This document shows positions 11,680 through 30,675 of a stretch of 64,000 nt of DNA, piece by piece. Below the pieces are notes generated by a model. That model was not told the origin of the DNA and did not search any database. It was given only the letters and a program-made list of their open reading frames with translations. Origin of the DNA: Centroberyx gerrardi (taxonomy: Eukaryota > Chordata > Actinopteri > Beryciformes > Berycidae). The position numbers were made by a program, and so were the translations under genes. The number at the start of each line of letters is the position of its first letter. Position 1 is the first letter of the stretch. The stretch lies in NCBI RefSeq assembly GCF_048128805.1, contig NC_136004.1:19247049-19311048 (forward strand). Direction: 5' to 3'.

Positions 11680-13148
11680 CTCTGGTGCATGTGTAGCCTT
11701 ACCTCTGGTGTTGATGCGTGTATGGACCTTCATCTGCGGGTCAGACGACACCATGCAGGGCCACCAGGGGTAGCTGCCCACCTTGGACCACACCAGATCC
11801 CCTATCACAAACTCCTTACAGAAGCCCGTCTCTTGGATCACTGAGGGGTGATGGACCTTCGGAACCTAAGGGTGAACACGAACACATCGCCAATATTCTT
11901 TAATAATCCAGCAAATGAATAATTGCTACATATGTTTACATTTAGTAGTGACTGGTGCATAAAGAAATCAAACTGCTCTTGCCTTTGGCGTCTTTGGCTC
12001 AGCTTTGATGACGGTCTTCTGAGGCTTCTCTGTCTGAGTCACAGGTTGTTCTCTGGGCGGAGGCTGGACATGGGCGTCCTCCGTCTGGCCCGTGGTTCCT
12101 GCCTGTGTTTGGCCCTGGTCCAAATCGCGCTCCTGGACCTGCACCTGCAGCCTAGCACTCTTTTTCCTCTTCTCCTTCTTCCTCTCATGTCTGCGCTGCA
12201 TCTGTGTGGCCTGGTTCTTCTGGGACTCCTGCTGAAGTGTAAAAAAAGAGCAAAGCAGAACTGTGATGGCGAAACATCACTTAACTACATTACATTTACT
12301 GAATTCGCCTTATTCATGAGTGTGTCTACCTCGCTTGGACATGGTACCTGCAACTCCTGCAGCAAATCTCCACACAAAGCAGACTCAAACAGCTCTTTGC
12401 CATTCTGATACGTCTTTATGATCTTCAGCTTGATCTCCGGAGAGCTGGTTTTCTTCAGCACCCCGCCGGGGGTGGCGGACGGGGTGTGGGGGGGCTGAGA
12501 AGACGGGGTACTGTCCAGCAGGGACGGGGGAGGGCTGGAGGAGGGCAGGAGTAGCGGGGGAGGAGGGGGCAGCGTGTGGGTCATGATGTGAGGCGTCTGG
12601 GGCAGGTGGTGCTGGGAGGGCAGCGGCGGCGGGCTCTGAGGGTGCGGGTGCGGGTGAGGCTGTATGTGAGGCGGGTTGGAGTGGTAGTGGTGCGCGTGGT
12701 GGTGGTGGGGGTGGTGGTGGAGGTGCGGGTGGTGCGAGGGCAGCGGCGGAGACACGGGCGACAGCGGTCTCTCCTGGAGACCCGGGCCTCTCAGCACCGT
12801 TCCCTCCCCCGGCATGAGGCCGTGTTCTCCGTAGCCCCGTATCGCCCCGTAGCCGTTAGCCGAGCCGTTGGGGAACTGCGAGTACATGGAGAACTTGGCC
12901 TGCGGCTCGTACATGCCCAGACCCGGGGGGTAACCGTTGGCGACCTGGGGCATGTCCTCCGAGGCCGAGGGGGGGTAAGAAAACTCTGCTTCCAGGGCAG
13001 CATCGTAGGAGGGGCCTCCATCCTCACCCGGATCACTACCGGTGTCGTAGGTGCCCTCCTGTCGGATGTTGGCTGAGTCAATGAGCTGAGGGGGTTGCTG
13101 AATTGTATTTCCCATGATCCCTTGCATGAAAGAGAAGGAGAAATCCAT
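1..13148 (-). CDS. nsd3: NSD3 histone-lysine N-methyltransferase, multi-exon, C-terminal end cut by window edge
   Basis: Nuclear SET-domain enzyme methylating histone H3 K36. Coding exons 5' to 3' on the minus strand: 13148-12348, 12228-11983, 11865-11703, 11165-11011, 10724-10089, 9998-9836, 9730-9630, 9516-9471, 9367-9237, 8715-8590, 8477-8351, 8239-8039, 6601-6422, 5592-5446, 4036-3880, 3499-3297, 3147-3035, 2890-2744, 2644-2522, 1265-1149, 1040-899, 723-617, 493-289, 182-1. All phases join; about 1573 codons are present. The N terminus [20 protein letters not shown] identifies NSD3 rather than NSD1 or NSD2. In order: BRD4 ET-binding motif EIKLKI near residue 238, PWWP1 (about 367-455), PHD fingers (about 857-1115), PWWP2 with [14 protein letters not shown] (RCNCKP), SET ([26 protein letters not shown]), post-[13 protein letters not shown] and a final PHD/C5HCH. 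Human NSD3 is 1437 aa; here the N-terminal half is longer, with a His/Pro-rich insert. The stop lies just left of base 1. Exon-3 and exon-7 acceptors could each shift by one CAG. Confidence 0.96.
1330..1455 (-). repeat. tRNA-derived SINE fragment in an nsd3 intron
   Basis: Read on the minus strand, this holds a pol III A-box-like TGGCCTTGTGATTAG and, about 35 bases on, a B-box-like GGTCACAGGTTCAATCCC. A body with TGTCCTTGAGCAAGACACTG follows, which is common in fish SINEs. It lies between the exons at 2522-2644 and 1149-1265. It has no tRNA cloverleaf, so it is not a working tRNA gene. Confidence 0.6.
3259..3290. repeat. Perfect 14-bp inverted repeat (4-nt loop) abutting an nsd3 5' splice site
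   Basis: Arms at 3259-3272 and 3277-3290 are exact reverse complements (GTCACATATGGAAC and its partner), with loop 3273-3276. On the nsd3 transcript the stem begins directly after the six-base donor at 3296-3291 of the exon 3297-3499. Confidence 0.9.
3570..3741 (+). repeat. LINE/SINE 3'-tail-like repeat with two adjacent hairpins
   Basis: The end reads GTGATAAAGGGCTATGCAAA followed by TAAAC, the type of tail common to fish L2/SINE-like repeats. Inside are two perfect stem-loops: 3624-3632 pairing with 3639-3647, and 3651-3657 pairing with 3663-3669. Family assignment is from memory of such tails and is approximate. Confidence 0.45.
4631..4650. repeat. Poly-T tract in nsd3 intron
   Basis: A run of about twenty T (poly-A on the coding strand) lies in the long intron 4037-5445. 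It may be a retroposon tail, but no flanking target-site duplication was recognised. Apart from this and the hairpin at 5100-5140, the intron shows no gene-like content. Confidence 0.6.
5100..5140. repeat. Perfect 17-bp inverted repeat with 7-nt loop
   Basis: Arm 5100-5116 (AACTTTTGATTTATCTG) is the exact reverse complement of 5124-5140; the loop is 5117-5123. It lies in the nsd3 intron 4037-5445. It could be a tiny foldback element or a structured intronic RNA; nothing else marks its role. Confidence 0.9.
6692..7681 (+). mobile_element. Decayed Tc1/mariner-like DNA transposon in an nsd3 intron
   Basis: The left end starts TA then CACTCAGTGGCCACTTTAT; the right end reads GTAGCCACTGAGTG and closes near TA. 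These are imperfect terminal inverted repeats flanked by the expected TA target. Inside, near 7441-7640, are remnants of a transposase C-terminal region: a QQDNAP-like stretch, then a span resembling the EHDN...LQWP...NPIE part of Tc1-type DDE transposases. Frameshifts and stops break it throughout, so it is inactive. It lies in the intron between exons 6422-6601 and 8039-8239. Confidence 0.75.
7740..7917 (+). repeat. Dispersed SINE-like repeat, copy 1
   Basis: It shares blocks with 60308-60490: AGCTCTTATTT, GATCTnGGAATTT, CTTATTCTnCTGTTGCACT, then a TAAGAGC...AATGTAATG-type ending like many fish SINE 3' tails. It lies directly downstream of the decayed Tc1-like element. Confidence 0.6.
8480..8510. 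repeat. (CA)n microsatellite forming an nsd3 acceptor tract
   Basis: On the nsd3 strand this (TG)n run directly precedes the acceptor TGTGTAG of exon 8351-8477, so it replaces a normal pyrimidine tract. Confidence 0.85.
8783..9190. repeat. Possible dispersed repeat filling an nsd3 intron
   Basis: The sequence begins with a foldback (8808-8840: CCCCTCGA pairing with TCGAGGGG around nested CGAGATG/CATCTCG) and continues AT-rich with an A-rich run near 9010-9040. It resembles the 3' parts of fish retroposons, but no family can be named from the sequence alone. No gene seen. Confidence 0.35.
11327..11376 (+). repeat. Degenerate telomere-like CCCTAA stretch
   Basis: Several CTAACCC/TAACCCT-type hexamers occur with interruptions, in the nsd3 intron between exons at 11165 and 11703. 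It is short and imperfect. Confidence 0.4.
11641..11675. repeat. (TG)n microsatellite, 35 bp
   Basis: Uninterrupted TG dinucleotides lie just 27 bases from the donor of the nsd3 PWWP exon 11703-11865. Confidence 0.97.
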
Positions 13149-14586
13149 TGTTGTGCTCCTGCATCCTTAACTGTCTTTTTCTCTGACTGGACCTGTTGAA
13201 AGAGAGATATACAATTGACCGAGAAGACAGCAGACTCGGATCATAAATGTAAAACTGAATCAACAGCTACACATTCCTTCTTCAAAATCAAGACAGGCTA
13301 CCAGCCCAAACAGTTTGTTTAATAATCATCTCACTCATCCTGTATTAATTTTTAACAAAAATATGGCAGGTAACACAATCCTTTCAATAAATACATATCA
13401 CATTTATTCTCCTCAGCACATAGTAAACAAACATAACAATGATACAACAGTTACTCATGCTCCCATAACTGTCTGAAGAGAAGATGCTGGCTGACAAGTG
13501 GGCTTACAAAGTCCTACGGCTTTCTAAAACAAAACAAATCCTCAGCCAACATCAACATCATTTAGCTTATAATTATTGTCAGGGCACAAAACAAATTCCA
13601 AACAGCTTATAGTTGTGACTGGGAAGTTTTGCCAGAAAGACGGACTTCTCTTTACTGGCCATCAATCCACAATATAGTGCATCTTTTCAGGGTTTAGTGT
13701 TTGTGTTCTTGCCTTTAGTATTTTTAATACCATCCTTCACAAACACATGGTATAGCCTACATAGGCCTGCTATCAACAAAACAAAGCAGTTCTCTGTGGC
13801 TGATTTGCCCTTTAGTGATCTTTCAATACGTGACTGTTTGAATTCCTGTGAAAATTAATCACATTAAAAGGGGAAATGAAATCACGCCTGAGCCTGTACG
13901 GTCACAGTGTAAATACTAATCCACTGATTGCGATTTAATTTGAGAACAGATCCAAGCTGCCCACCACACGATGAATAACGGGGATGTAAACATCCATAAG
14001 GTGTCACCTCGCGTGCGCTACCTGCATGCATTTGGGACATTTCTGCTCCTCTCCAGTGTTACACACACAGATACCTTGTTACAATTGTCGTTACATTTGA
14101 AAATGACTGCGCAGACAAAATGTTTCACTGAATGATCTTACACTGCGATGTTACTGGTAGCTAGCCTAAAGCTACCTGGCATAAACGGGGTTGTCTTGTA
14201 AAATATACACCATTTTTTCCTTTATAAACACGTATGTAATGGCGATATGGTGTTCGTCTATTCTTGCACATGACGAAACGCTTCAAGTATTGTTTCCCAT
14301 TTATATGCATAAGACATGAAACACAAGATGAAAGGGAAGCTAACGTTAGCTATGCTACATTGTTGCCAATATGGCTGCCTTTTGCCCCTTTAAATCAAAT
14401 TGTCTGGCGTGATTATACCTCCATCACTGGTTTGGAGAAGAAAATGCTTAAAAATAAGCTACGGCTAAACGTCCGTGCACGGGGATAAATGCATCAACAC
14501 AATGGCAAACACGCGTATCGTTAGAGAGAAAGCAAAGCCGAGCACAGTTTAGAGTCGAGAGATGCAGTGAAATAAAATGTCAATAC

Positions 14587-14810
14587 CTTCAGCGTGTCCC
14601 ATTCTAAACACATACACCAGGTAGCAGCGTTTCCTCGTATAATCTATATAAAAATGTAAAATAAAAAAAAATCCTGGAATATTGATAAAGCGCAGGCCTC
14701 TCCGTTTTAACGCAGTTGTGATCAGAGGGGGGTTTACGGTGTCTGATCGCTACCCAATCCCATTGCTCGGCTCTTCCTGAATGAAGGGACTATGGCATTT
14801 CGTGAAACCT
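14587..14810 (-). other. nsd3: Probable non-coding exon 1 and promoter side of nsd3
   Basis: On the minus strand a GAAG|GTATTG donor ends here (exon side begins at 14587). It would pair with the acceptor TTTCAACAG at 13193, which opens the exon carrying the nsd3 start codon. No open frame is needed, so this would be a 5' UTR exon. The transcription start is not defined; the right end is approximate. Splicing is inferred from signals only. Confidence 0.45.
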
Positions 14811-16150
14811 TGCTAGAGAGATATGTTCAACTCTCGCCCCCTACGTTGCCTTTTTAATATCTCTAGCTCCCTCTTCCTCTGGCTAACAAAAGCACCCTGC
14901 TTTGGGCCTTGTCGGTCTCCGCTCAGCGCCAAATCACAAGCTGCCGATTGGAGGGGTCGTGAGGCGCACACCGGGATGTGTAGTTTAGCTCAGATATCAC
15001 ATGAAGTGTAATAAAGATAGAATTAGGGGGCGGGAATCAATCAAAATGATCAAATGCAGCAGCCCAAAATAAAAGTCACGGCAGATTTCGGAGCTATACT
15101 AAAATGAAAGAGGAAATGTATGTGTCACATTTCCTTTGAGAAGGATGATGTGCAGAAATCAGCAGAGAGGAGGTTATTGGTGCAAATGTTATTGTTATGT
15201 GTCATGTGATTGTAGGATGGAGGTTTTTAATATTATGAATAAAGTGCATAAAATAACTGTTTTGAAACATTTTAACCTAAACACAACGCGATGCAGATGC
15301 AGTACGTTTGCAGTGGGGGCTCTGATTGGCTTTTATACTCGACGTAACCCTCCTCGCCTGATCTGTGCCTGAGAGGAGAAAAAACAAAAGAGCTCTCACT
15401 CTGCCCGTACTGCCTGGTACCGCAAACGTTGCAGATCACAGTGTGCTCTTGATGTAAATAGCTTTCAGGTAATGTGAACACACCTGATTTGCACAGTAGA
15501 TATGTTACATATATTTAACAGTGAAGCACTTTGTACTTTGCATAAGAAAAGTGCTATAGAAATAGAGTTTATTATTTTTATTTTTATTATGAGGGTGTGT
15601 GTGCCTAGTAGTGGCTCGCTATTATTAACATTAATTGCTTTGCTAAGTTAGCTCGCTGGTGCATTAGCTGCTAGCTCAAAAAGCCCAAAATCAACTTCTC
15701 AAGCTACAATTCAAAGTGCTTTTTGGCTAAGGACAAGATCTTTTACCATCTGTCACAGTAACCTGAATTTGTAAACAAATCTACATTATCAGAGTAATCA
15801 CTTTTGTGTAATGTATGTTGCTGTACCCAAGACTTTTATTTTTTTCAGTTGTCAGATAGCTCCAGCCATGGTTGCTAGGAGATTTCTGACACAAACTGCA
15901 GTGCCTCCGCTGGTGTTAATGGAAAAGTGCAGAATCTGGCCTATTGTTGCAGATGTCTTCCACTAAAAAGATTTAAGATGATTTCGACCAGGTTACATAA
16001 CCACAATACAACATACCACCTCTGAGAGAGTACAGCAGGAGAGCGCATGCGTCAGGGTTAACGCCCACCTTTGCAGAGCGGAAGGTGAGCCAGTTTTTGA
16101 CTACTGAGTTATTCATCTTTTCAAACACAGACGATCTTTGTCTGTACGCA
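14811..16150. promoter_or_regulatory. Intergenic region between the divergent nsd3 and letm2 genes
   Basis: About 1.3 kb separates the likely 5' ends of nsd3 (minus) and letm2 (plus), a head-to-head arrangement also found at the human NSD3/LETM2 locus. No convincing gene is seen. It contains scattered CpG-bearing stretches, an L2-like repeat tail near 15520-15585 and otherwise AT-rich DNA. A shared or divergent promoter is an inference from gene orientation. Confidence 0.4.
15520..15585 (+). repeat. L2-like 3' tail
   Basis: GAAGCACTTTGTACTTTGC followed by AAAAGTGCTATAGAAATAG and TTTATTATTTTT resembles the conserved 3' end of fish L2/CR1-type LINEs and their SINEs. Confidence 0.5.
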
Positions 16151-16414
16151 CACAACATTCACGCATGTACACTGCGACCTTTGCAGCTGCGAAAGCTGCA
16201 CCGAGTGGACGGACCGAAAGAGGAACACGACGTTTCTCTGAGCGATTTAACATTATAAACCCATCGTAAATGGGTTTATTATCACGTCAGCCGTTATTTT
16301 CGTCGCGCCTCACAAAGTCGACCGGTTGTTGTGAATGGATTATATTGTTCTTGTCTCACCGAGAAGCCTTACAACGCCCTGTCAGCAGCCATAGCTTGGT
16401 CATTGACGCTGGAG
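16150..16414 (+). other. letm2: Probable non-coding exon 1 of letm2
   Basis: A strong donor GGAG|GTAAGC ends this stretch at 16414. It would pair with the acceptor TTAACAG at 17048, opening the exon that carries the letm2 start. The left boundary is only approximate. The region has several CpGs and is compatible with a promoter-proximal first exon. Confidence 0.5.
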
Positions 16415-17070
16415 GTAAGCTCGTCATCAACAGACTGCCATTTTCAGCTGCTAGCCAGCAGCAACAGCAAGCTAACTCACCGGCTAGGCTAAGCTAGCGG
16501 AGGTTGCCAGCTAACTTGCTAGCATGCTAAAGTTAACTTTAAATCGACAGCACATGCAATCTGTCTCCGTCGACTAGTTGCCAACGTTACCCGAGGAAGT
16601 ATTTCAACGGTTCGTTTTAAGATAGATACATTTTCGACGGTTTGTTCGAAGATATTTGAGTGTAGCGATGTGGTAGCTAGTAGAAAATAGTCAACATTCT
16701 GCGGATTTCTTCCACGAGTGTATGTTCAATTAACAATATCTCATAGCCTGCTTCTGTTGAAGGAGTATGAGTCTACAGTGCTATCTTTAATTTTGTCATT
16801 CAAAGTTAGCCACAAAGCTAAACGTGATGACGTTTATCGCCGACTGACGTTTGTCTGTTAAGTTAAGTAACGTTAACCCTTATGAACATGTGATTTGGCT
16901 GGAGACAGGTGGGAATGGAAACAAGGCAGGCTTGTGATATGGTGTTGATGACAGAGCAATTTGTCTTTGTGCTGCTTTTTGGATCTGTTTTTCCAGACTG
17001 CCTGGACCAAACGGCTGAAATGTATTCTGTGTTTGTGTTTATTAACAGGATACCTTAATCTGCCCCTGCA

Positions 17071-25002
<7,932 letters not shown>

Positions 25003-28000
25003 AGAGGTGCGGGAGGCTCCTGGCTGGACTGAAGGGGAGACGGGCTTAGCCATGGCACAACACCGTGTCCACAGGGGAAGTAGGGAAGGCAGGGGAGTAG
25101 TGGTCAGATGTCGGGCCGTTAGTGATCTACATTGCAGTAGCCATCAACCATTTGGAATCTATCCCTCCCCACCACCTTAAAATCCCTTGTCCCTTCTTCG
25201 GACCAGAGGGATGGGAAGTCCTTGGCCTCATTCAACATTGTTCCCTGGCGGCACCGCTGGCATGTGGATGAGAGCAGGTACATTGCTCTCTTCTGATCCA
25301 GATCCTGTTCCCCTCCTGCCCCTCTCTCTGTTAACACCCGGCGAAGGTCTGCTGCTAGTTTGAGTAAAGGAACACACCTCTGCTTCATCTCAGCAGCCTC
25401 TCTTTACCCTCTTCCCTCTGCTTTCAAATTTGTGCACTCCGTTCACTATAACTCTCCAGTTCAACGGGACAAAGTATCAACCTGAACTTTCACTGGACTG
25501 GCAGACCACTGATGGTGTGATCAATTAATTTTATATCCTGGAAGAGACGGCCCAGCCTGCCATTACACAACCTGCTTAATTGTCTGCTGGATGGTGTCTC
25601 CCTATGGTCTAGACCTCCTCGTCCTCGTCCTCCTCCTCCTCCTCGTCCTCCTCCTCCTCTTGTATATTTGTAAATATCCTGTATATTTTTCTCATTATCT
25701 GACATCACTGCAGCAGCAGCTTTGTACAGTTTGCTATGCAACTGCCTAATTTCTCTTAAACAAAAAGTTTGAACTTTTCCCTCTTAGCAATTTTATTTGG
25801 TTTTATTTGTGTAACATTTAACTTCAGTTCAGACTGTAGCAGAAGTCGTCTGATGAGATGAAGATGTCTTTTTTCAACTTTGTTGAACTTTTTGGTTCAG
25901 CAGCTGTCTCAACTTTTCTGTTCTCTCTCGGCAACTTTACCATTCTGAACCCCGGAGAGAGGTGCCAACATCAACAGACGGCACATTCTGAACCTTTGGC
26001 ATTTCACATCAACCACAGGTTCAGGGAAAATCCCAGAATCTCATCTTGTCAGCTGATGACTAGCTGATTTGGATGGGCCCCGAGACTGAATGAGGTGGCA
26101 TTGTGTGGGTGCTTGCGGCTGTAAATAGCAAATGAAGACTGGTATATTATTATTCTGGTTGTAAGAGAGAGCTCACTCCTTAACTCCAGGAGAGACTGTA
26201 GCGATGTGCACAGTCTGCCTCCACTGATGAACGGACAATCTGTAAAATTAGCCTATCTTATTCTACTGGAATATACAGTGTACGTATTGTGTTTTAAGGC
26301 TATGTGGCTACTTCCTTCTTAATTCATATTTGAATGAAAAGATACTTGACAGCATTGGCTGCTATTGGATATTATCCATGCAAATTGTTAAAACTATTTG
26401 TGAATATGTTGTTAGAAGCATCAAATACATTAATATTGGAGTAGTATTTAAATGTTGAAGCCACAAATGAGACAATTACACAGGAAAGTTTAACATTTTA
26501 TTTTTTAGGTAAAATATATAGTGTTATGACTGTGATATGCCCAGCTATCCTACTTCATTAAGCTTTCATAATTATTATGACCTCGAAGGTCGCTATTTGA
26601 AGGTTTACCACGTAAAAGTGTACTGTATACACATCTGTATGCATATGGTTGTGTGTGTGTGTGTGTGTGACAATGCCTTAGCCTCTGGGAGAAATGTTTA
26701 GCATTAAGTCTGGAGAGTTTATAAACCCCCTACATACAGCTGAGATTGTTGGTGTAACTATCTCACTTGGCAACTCATCTCTCACCCTCTGGATGAAATG
26801 GAAGTTGTCGTCTCCTCTCACCATTCTTCCTCATAGCTCATTACCCATAGGCACTTGCTGGAAATAGATGCCATAAATGAATGGGTGTTTTTTTAAACAA
26901 AATGATAACTAATGAGATTTAATGTTCTTGGTTTTACATATGTTCCTATGGTTAAAGGGCGTTGGGGTTGACGTTTGCATTTTTCATCAGATTATATTGA
27001 TTTGCTGTCCTACCGTGTCATTTTGTACTTGGTTTGATAGTTCACTTCAGAGAGTGTGTCCAAGACGCCCAGTCGCACCTAGTTACCTTTTCTCCTTTGT
27101 GGAATGTCTCCTTTTCTCCTCCCCACTCGATCCCAAAGTCAAGAATCCTTTCTCGTCTCATCATCACTGATACTGGGGAAAAGGTCTGTGTTCATGGTGG
27201 GAAGGAGCTCAAGAAAGGAAAAGATGTGAGAATCGGGAGTAGCTGCATTTATGAAGCTTGACTTGTGTTCTGCTGCCATATTTAACCTTATCCCCAGATT
27301 TCACTTGAAGCTCTGTGTAGATGTGATTTGATCTAAGCAACATATATGACAGTTTTCTTTGGAAAGAATCAGAAAGTTGGTGTTTTGAGCAAGAGGTCAG
27401 CGCTTAATTCACAACAGCCCATGTCACTCAGTTGTTGAGAAAGGCATCAGTATGTGTGTGTTGCTCTCCAGACGTTGAGTTGATATTGGTCGACGGTGTT
27501 TTCACCCCCATACATTTCATCGCTGGTACTGTGTATTGCATGATTAAATAGTACAGTAATGAAGCAATGGGAATGATTGGACTGGGCTCCTATTTCTGCC
27601 GTTACACTCGGACTTAAACATGTGCCAGACTGAAAGATGTTTGTAAATTGTCCTCACAACTACTGGATAAGACTAGTAGTGGTAGACATTTCTGAATTAC
27701 CTGTCCTTGCTCATCGCTGTGATTCAAGATACCAAAATATGCCATAGTTCATTCATCAACAGATATTCCATCTTCTAAATATCCCTCATTTCATCTCTCA
27801 GCAAAGAAGAGCATTTGTTTCCTTTAATTAATTCATTCATTCATTCAGCATCATTGCACCCAAGTGTGCACTTAGAGTTCCATACTGTTGTATTGATCAC
27901 TGGGCCTGCTAACTGCAAACTGCTCATACATCTATTACAGACACTCTGGTGTTTAAACTCCACTGTGATCTGTGACTCCACTCACACTGGAGGTCAAGTG

Positions 28001-29380
28001 AGTACTTCATCTGTAGGCCTGTTCTGTCTTTCAGTCCAAAACAGCGTTTGCTGTCCTGTTACTCATTTCCCTGCATTAAAATTGTGCATAATTTTACCAT
28101 GTCAAATGAGTGTTTGGGTGATGAAAGACCAGAGTTCACATGATTAAATTCATGAAACCCTTTACACTTGTGTCCTGTTTCTCTCTGTCAACAATACGTA
28201 TGCAATAGTAGTGAAAACCAGTTTATTTGTTTCAAATGAACAAGCAGTAATGTTAAAAGTTATCAGTGAGTGAGATTATAGTGAATGAGAACAGTAACTA
28301 TTATGATGGTTAAAGTGGGAATCTGTGCAATTATTTTTATTGTGGCTACATCTTTGGTGATAAGTGGCCATTGCTGTAGTGATTTTTCCTGGGAAAGACC
28401 TACCTGACACTTGTTTCAAACAGGAAATGTAAAATCATGAACTGAATATTGGTTGAATTACTATTGTGTTATATCAATTGGTGATAGAGAGTAGTATAAC
28501 ATCTGTGTTTATATGGGAATGTCAGATTATTACTTTAAGGAAAACACCATGACCATTAACAGAGTTTAATTTATTCTTTAGTGGTTGCGGGTCAAAACAA
28601 TCTTCTTGGGTGGTTCGTGGTATCGCTAGTCTGTCATCGATTTTGTTTTATGTGATCAGTCAGGACGCATTCATGTTCCTCCATATAGAAGGGCAGGGTG
28701 TTTTCATATCGATTTCACTGTATGACTCATCACACATCACGTTTTTTTTTTATTATTATGATGTTATCAGGCTTTTCATGGCCAGCAGATGGCGACATCT
28801 GTGTTCAAGAGTGTATTAGTGCAGTGAGCTCTGTCACAGCCCAGGCGTTTGCCCATCAAAGCTCTCTGGTTTTCTACAATTTCCACACAACTATGAAGCA
28901 TCTTGTGAACGACCTACAGCTGTTGAGTTTGTTTTCTAGGAAGTAGTTTAAAATTAAACTTGGTCACATGCTTTATTCTGCAACACATCATTGTCATTAG
29001 ATATCATTCTACAATCTGCATTAAAAATGAAACAGCACAAGTCCAAAACTGCTGTAGGCCTAATATAGGGTCGATTTTTGAAAATGCAATAACTTAACAT
29101 TTAACCAATATAAAAACAATCAAATTTTAACAATGTCTTCTTTGATCGTGCATCTTCTTCATTAAACATCTGTGACATTGCCCTAAGCAAAGCTAAAAGG
29201 CTGGGAAAAAAACTAGCATAGACCACACAATTTCCCGTGTTTCACATGGAAAGATGACGTCATCAGAAGGTGGGTCATTATGCTGGGAACGAGAAGGTTC
29301 GGCCGGGTTCGGCTAGGAATAGAGCACTTTTGGAATAGTGTCATGGAAACTCCGCCCACATCTGTTTAATTTAGACCTTT
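25003..29380 (+). other. letm2 3' UTR and intergenic region before the prion gene
   Basis: No supported gene was found. The first part is likely letm2 3' UTR. A (CCTCGT/CCT)n run at 25613-25660 and a (GT)n run at 26650-26669 lie in it. Several ATTAAA sites (for example 27543, 28075, 28143) could be polyadenylation signals, but none can be chosen. FGFR1, the next gene after LETM2 in human, is not here. Confidence 0.5.
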
Positions 29381-29399
29381 AATTCCCCCTCGTGCCACA

Positions 29400-29462
29400 G
29401 TGTAGCGGACTGATCTGAAGACAGGGCGGTGGTGAACTCGGCGCGCGCTGACAATATTTAAG
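29400..29462 (+). other. prnp: Probable 5' UTR exon of the prion gene
   Basis: TTTAAG|GTAAGG forms a strong donor at 29462/29463. The matching acceptor is CTCTCTGCAG at 30668, eight bases before the prion start codon. Vertebrate prion genes commonly have one or two non-coding leader exons and an intronless coding region, so this fits. The left end is a guess; a weak TTTAATTTAG lies about 40 bases upstream. Confidence 0.5.
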
Positions 29463-30675
29463 GTAAGGAGATTGAATTTTTGGAAATGACTTTGTTTGGA
29501 TCCGTCTCGTGACGTTTTGTGGAGCAGGTGTTTTTTAAAAATAGACCGAGATGTGTGCATTGTACGGGCCAAATGCGAAATTGCGTCACCAACCCTATAA
29601 TAAAATCCTGTTTGATTGTATTAATGTGTCTCACTACTGGCGCTGCGGTCTATTGATTGCTCTGCCTCCAGTGAACAAATAGGCCAACATGCTACCTTTG
29701 CTTGTGAAATTAGGCGACAATGATGTGAATACAGACTAAACATGACTTAACATTTAAGGACCGTGTGTTATTTTCCCTTTAGATGGTCATGGACGCTGAA
29801 AGAAAGAGAGCAAGACACGGATTGACCGTGGTTTAGAAGTAACGTTAATCATAAACGAGAAAGAAAATACTTAACGTTTGGCCAGCTGCAGTCAGCCAGA
29901 AAGTGTGCGTCTATAGTGAATAGCGCCATTTTGAAACGGACGTCCTGTTTTCGACCTACTGCTGTGTGGTGGGCAAGGCTGTGTGGTGCAAAAACAGTTA
30001 TAGGCTGTCATGTTAATTTGGTGAACACGATTGAACGGTATGGCTTATTCCACACATATGACATAAAACATGTAATACAATAGCAAAAACAGCTAGTTTG
30101 CTTATACAGGCCCAGCTGCCCAACTCTTGAAAACAGTGTTGACTGCGTTTGTTTAGTCCTTTAAAGCTGTAATGAACTGTGTGAATATATTCTGTCATGA
30201 TCCCTGCCAGCAGATAATGTGGTTTAATGTGTTGTAGGCTACTGTATGTGAATTAGGCCTGCTGTCTAGACCGCCACTTGTCCACCTTAACATGGAGAGT
30301 GGCTGAGTGACTCAGACTTACAAACTAAATTATTGAAATGTAAAAATATGCTGTAATGATCCTTGGAATTTTCCACTGTGACCACTGTTGAAATCATTGA
30401 AATCCACAGTTGTGGTGTAGCCTAATTAGTTAGTTAAGTAGGGATTAACAGTAAAACAGAATAAAAACAGTTTCAATTCCTGAATGGAAACTATTTACCC
30501 CCCCCCCCCCCTAAAAAAAACAAAAAAAAACAGCAATTCATAGTTTTGAGTGATGCTTTTTTTTTTTTTTAATGAAAAAATACTCTTTTGAGGGGAAAAT
30601 AATATGAAGTAAGTATTATTATTTCATCTTCCCCCCCCATCTTTTACTTCCTTGTTTCCTCTCTGCAGTGCAGAT

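Noticed and set aside
12576-13076. Plus-strand open frame opposite nsd3 exon 2
   Set aside because: Val/Arg-rich shadow of the GC-rich His/Pro segment in nsd3; no homology.
25003-29380. Search for FGFR1, the next gene after LETM2 in human
   Set aside because: No kinase, Ig or transmembrane exon seen on either strand.
30652-30675. Upstream in-frame ATG as the prion start
   Set aside because: It precedes the splice acceptor at 30668 and would put MFPLCSAD before a good signal peptide; the ATG at 30676 is preferred.
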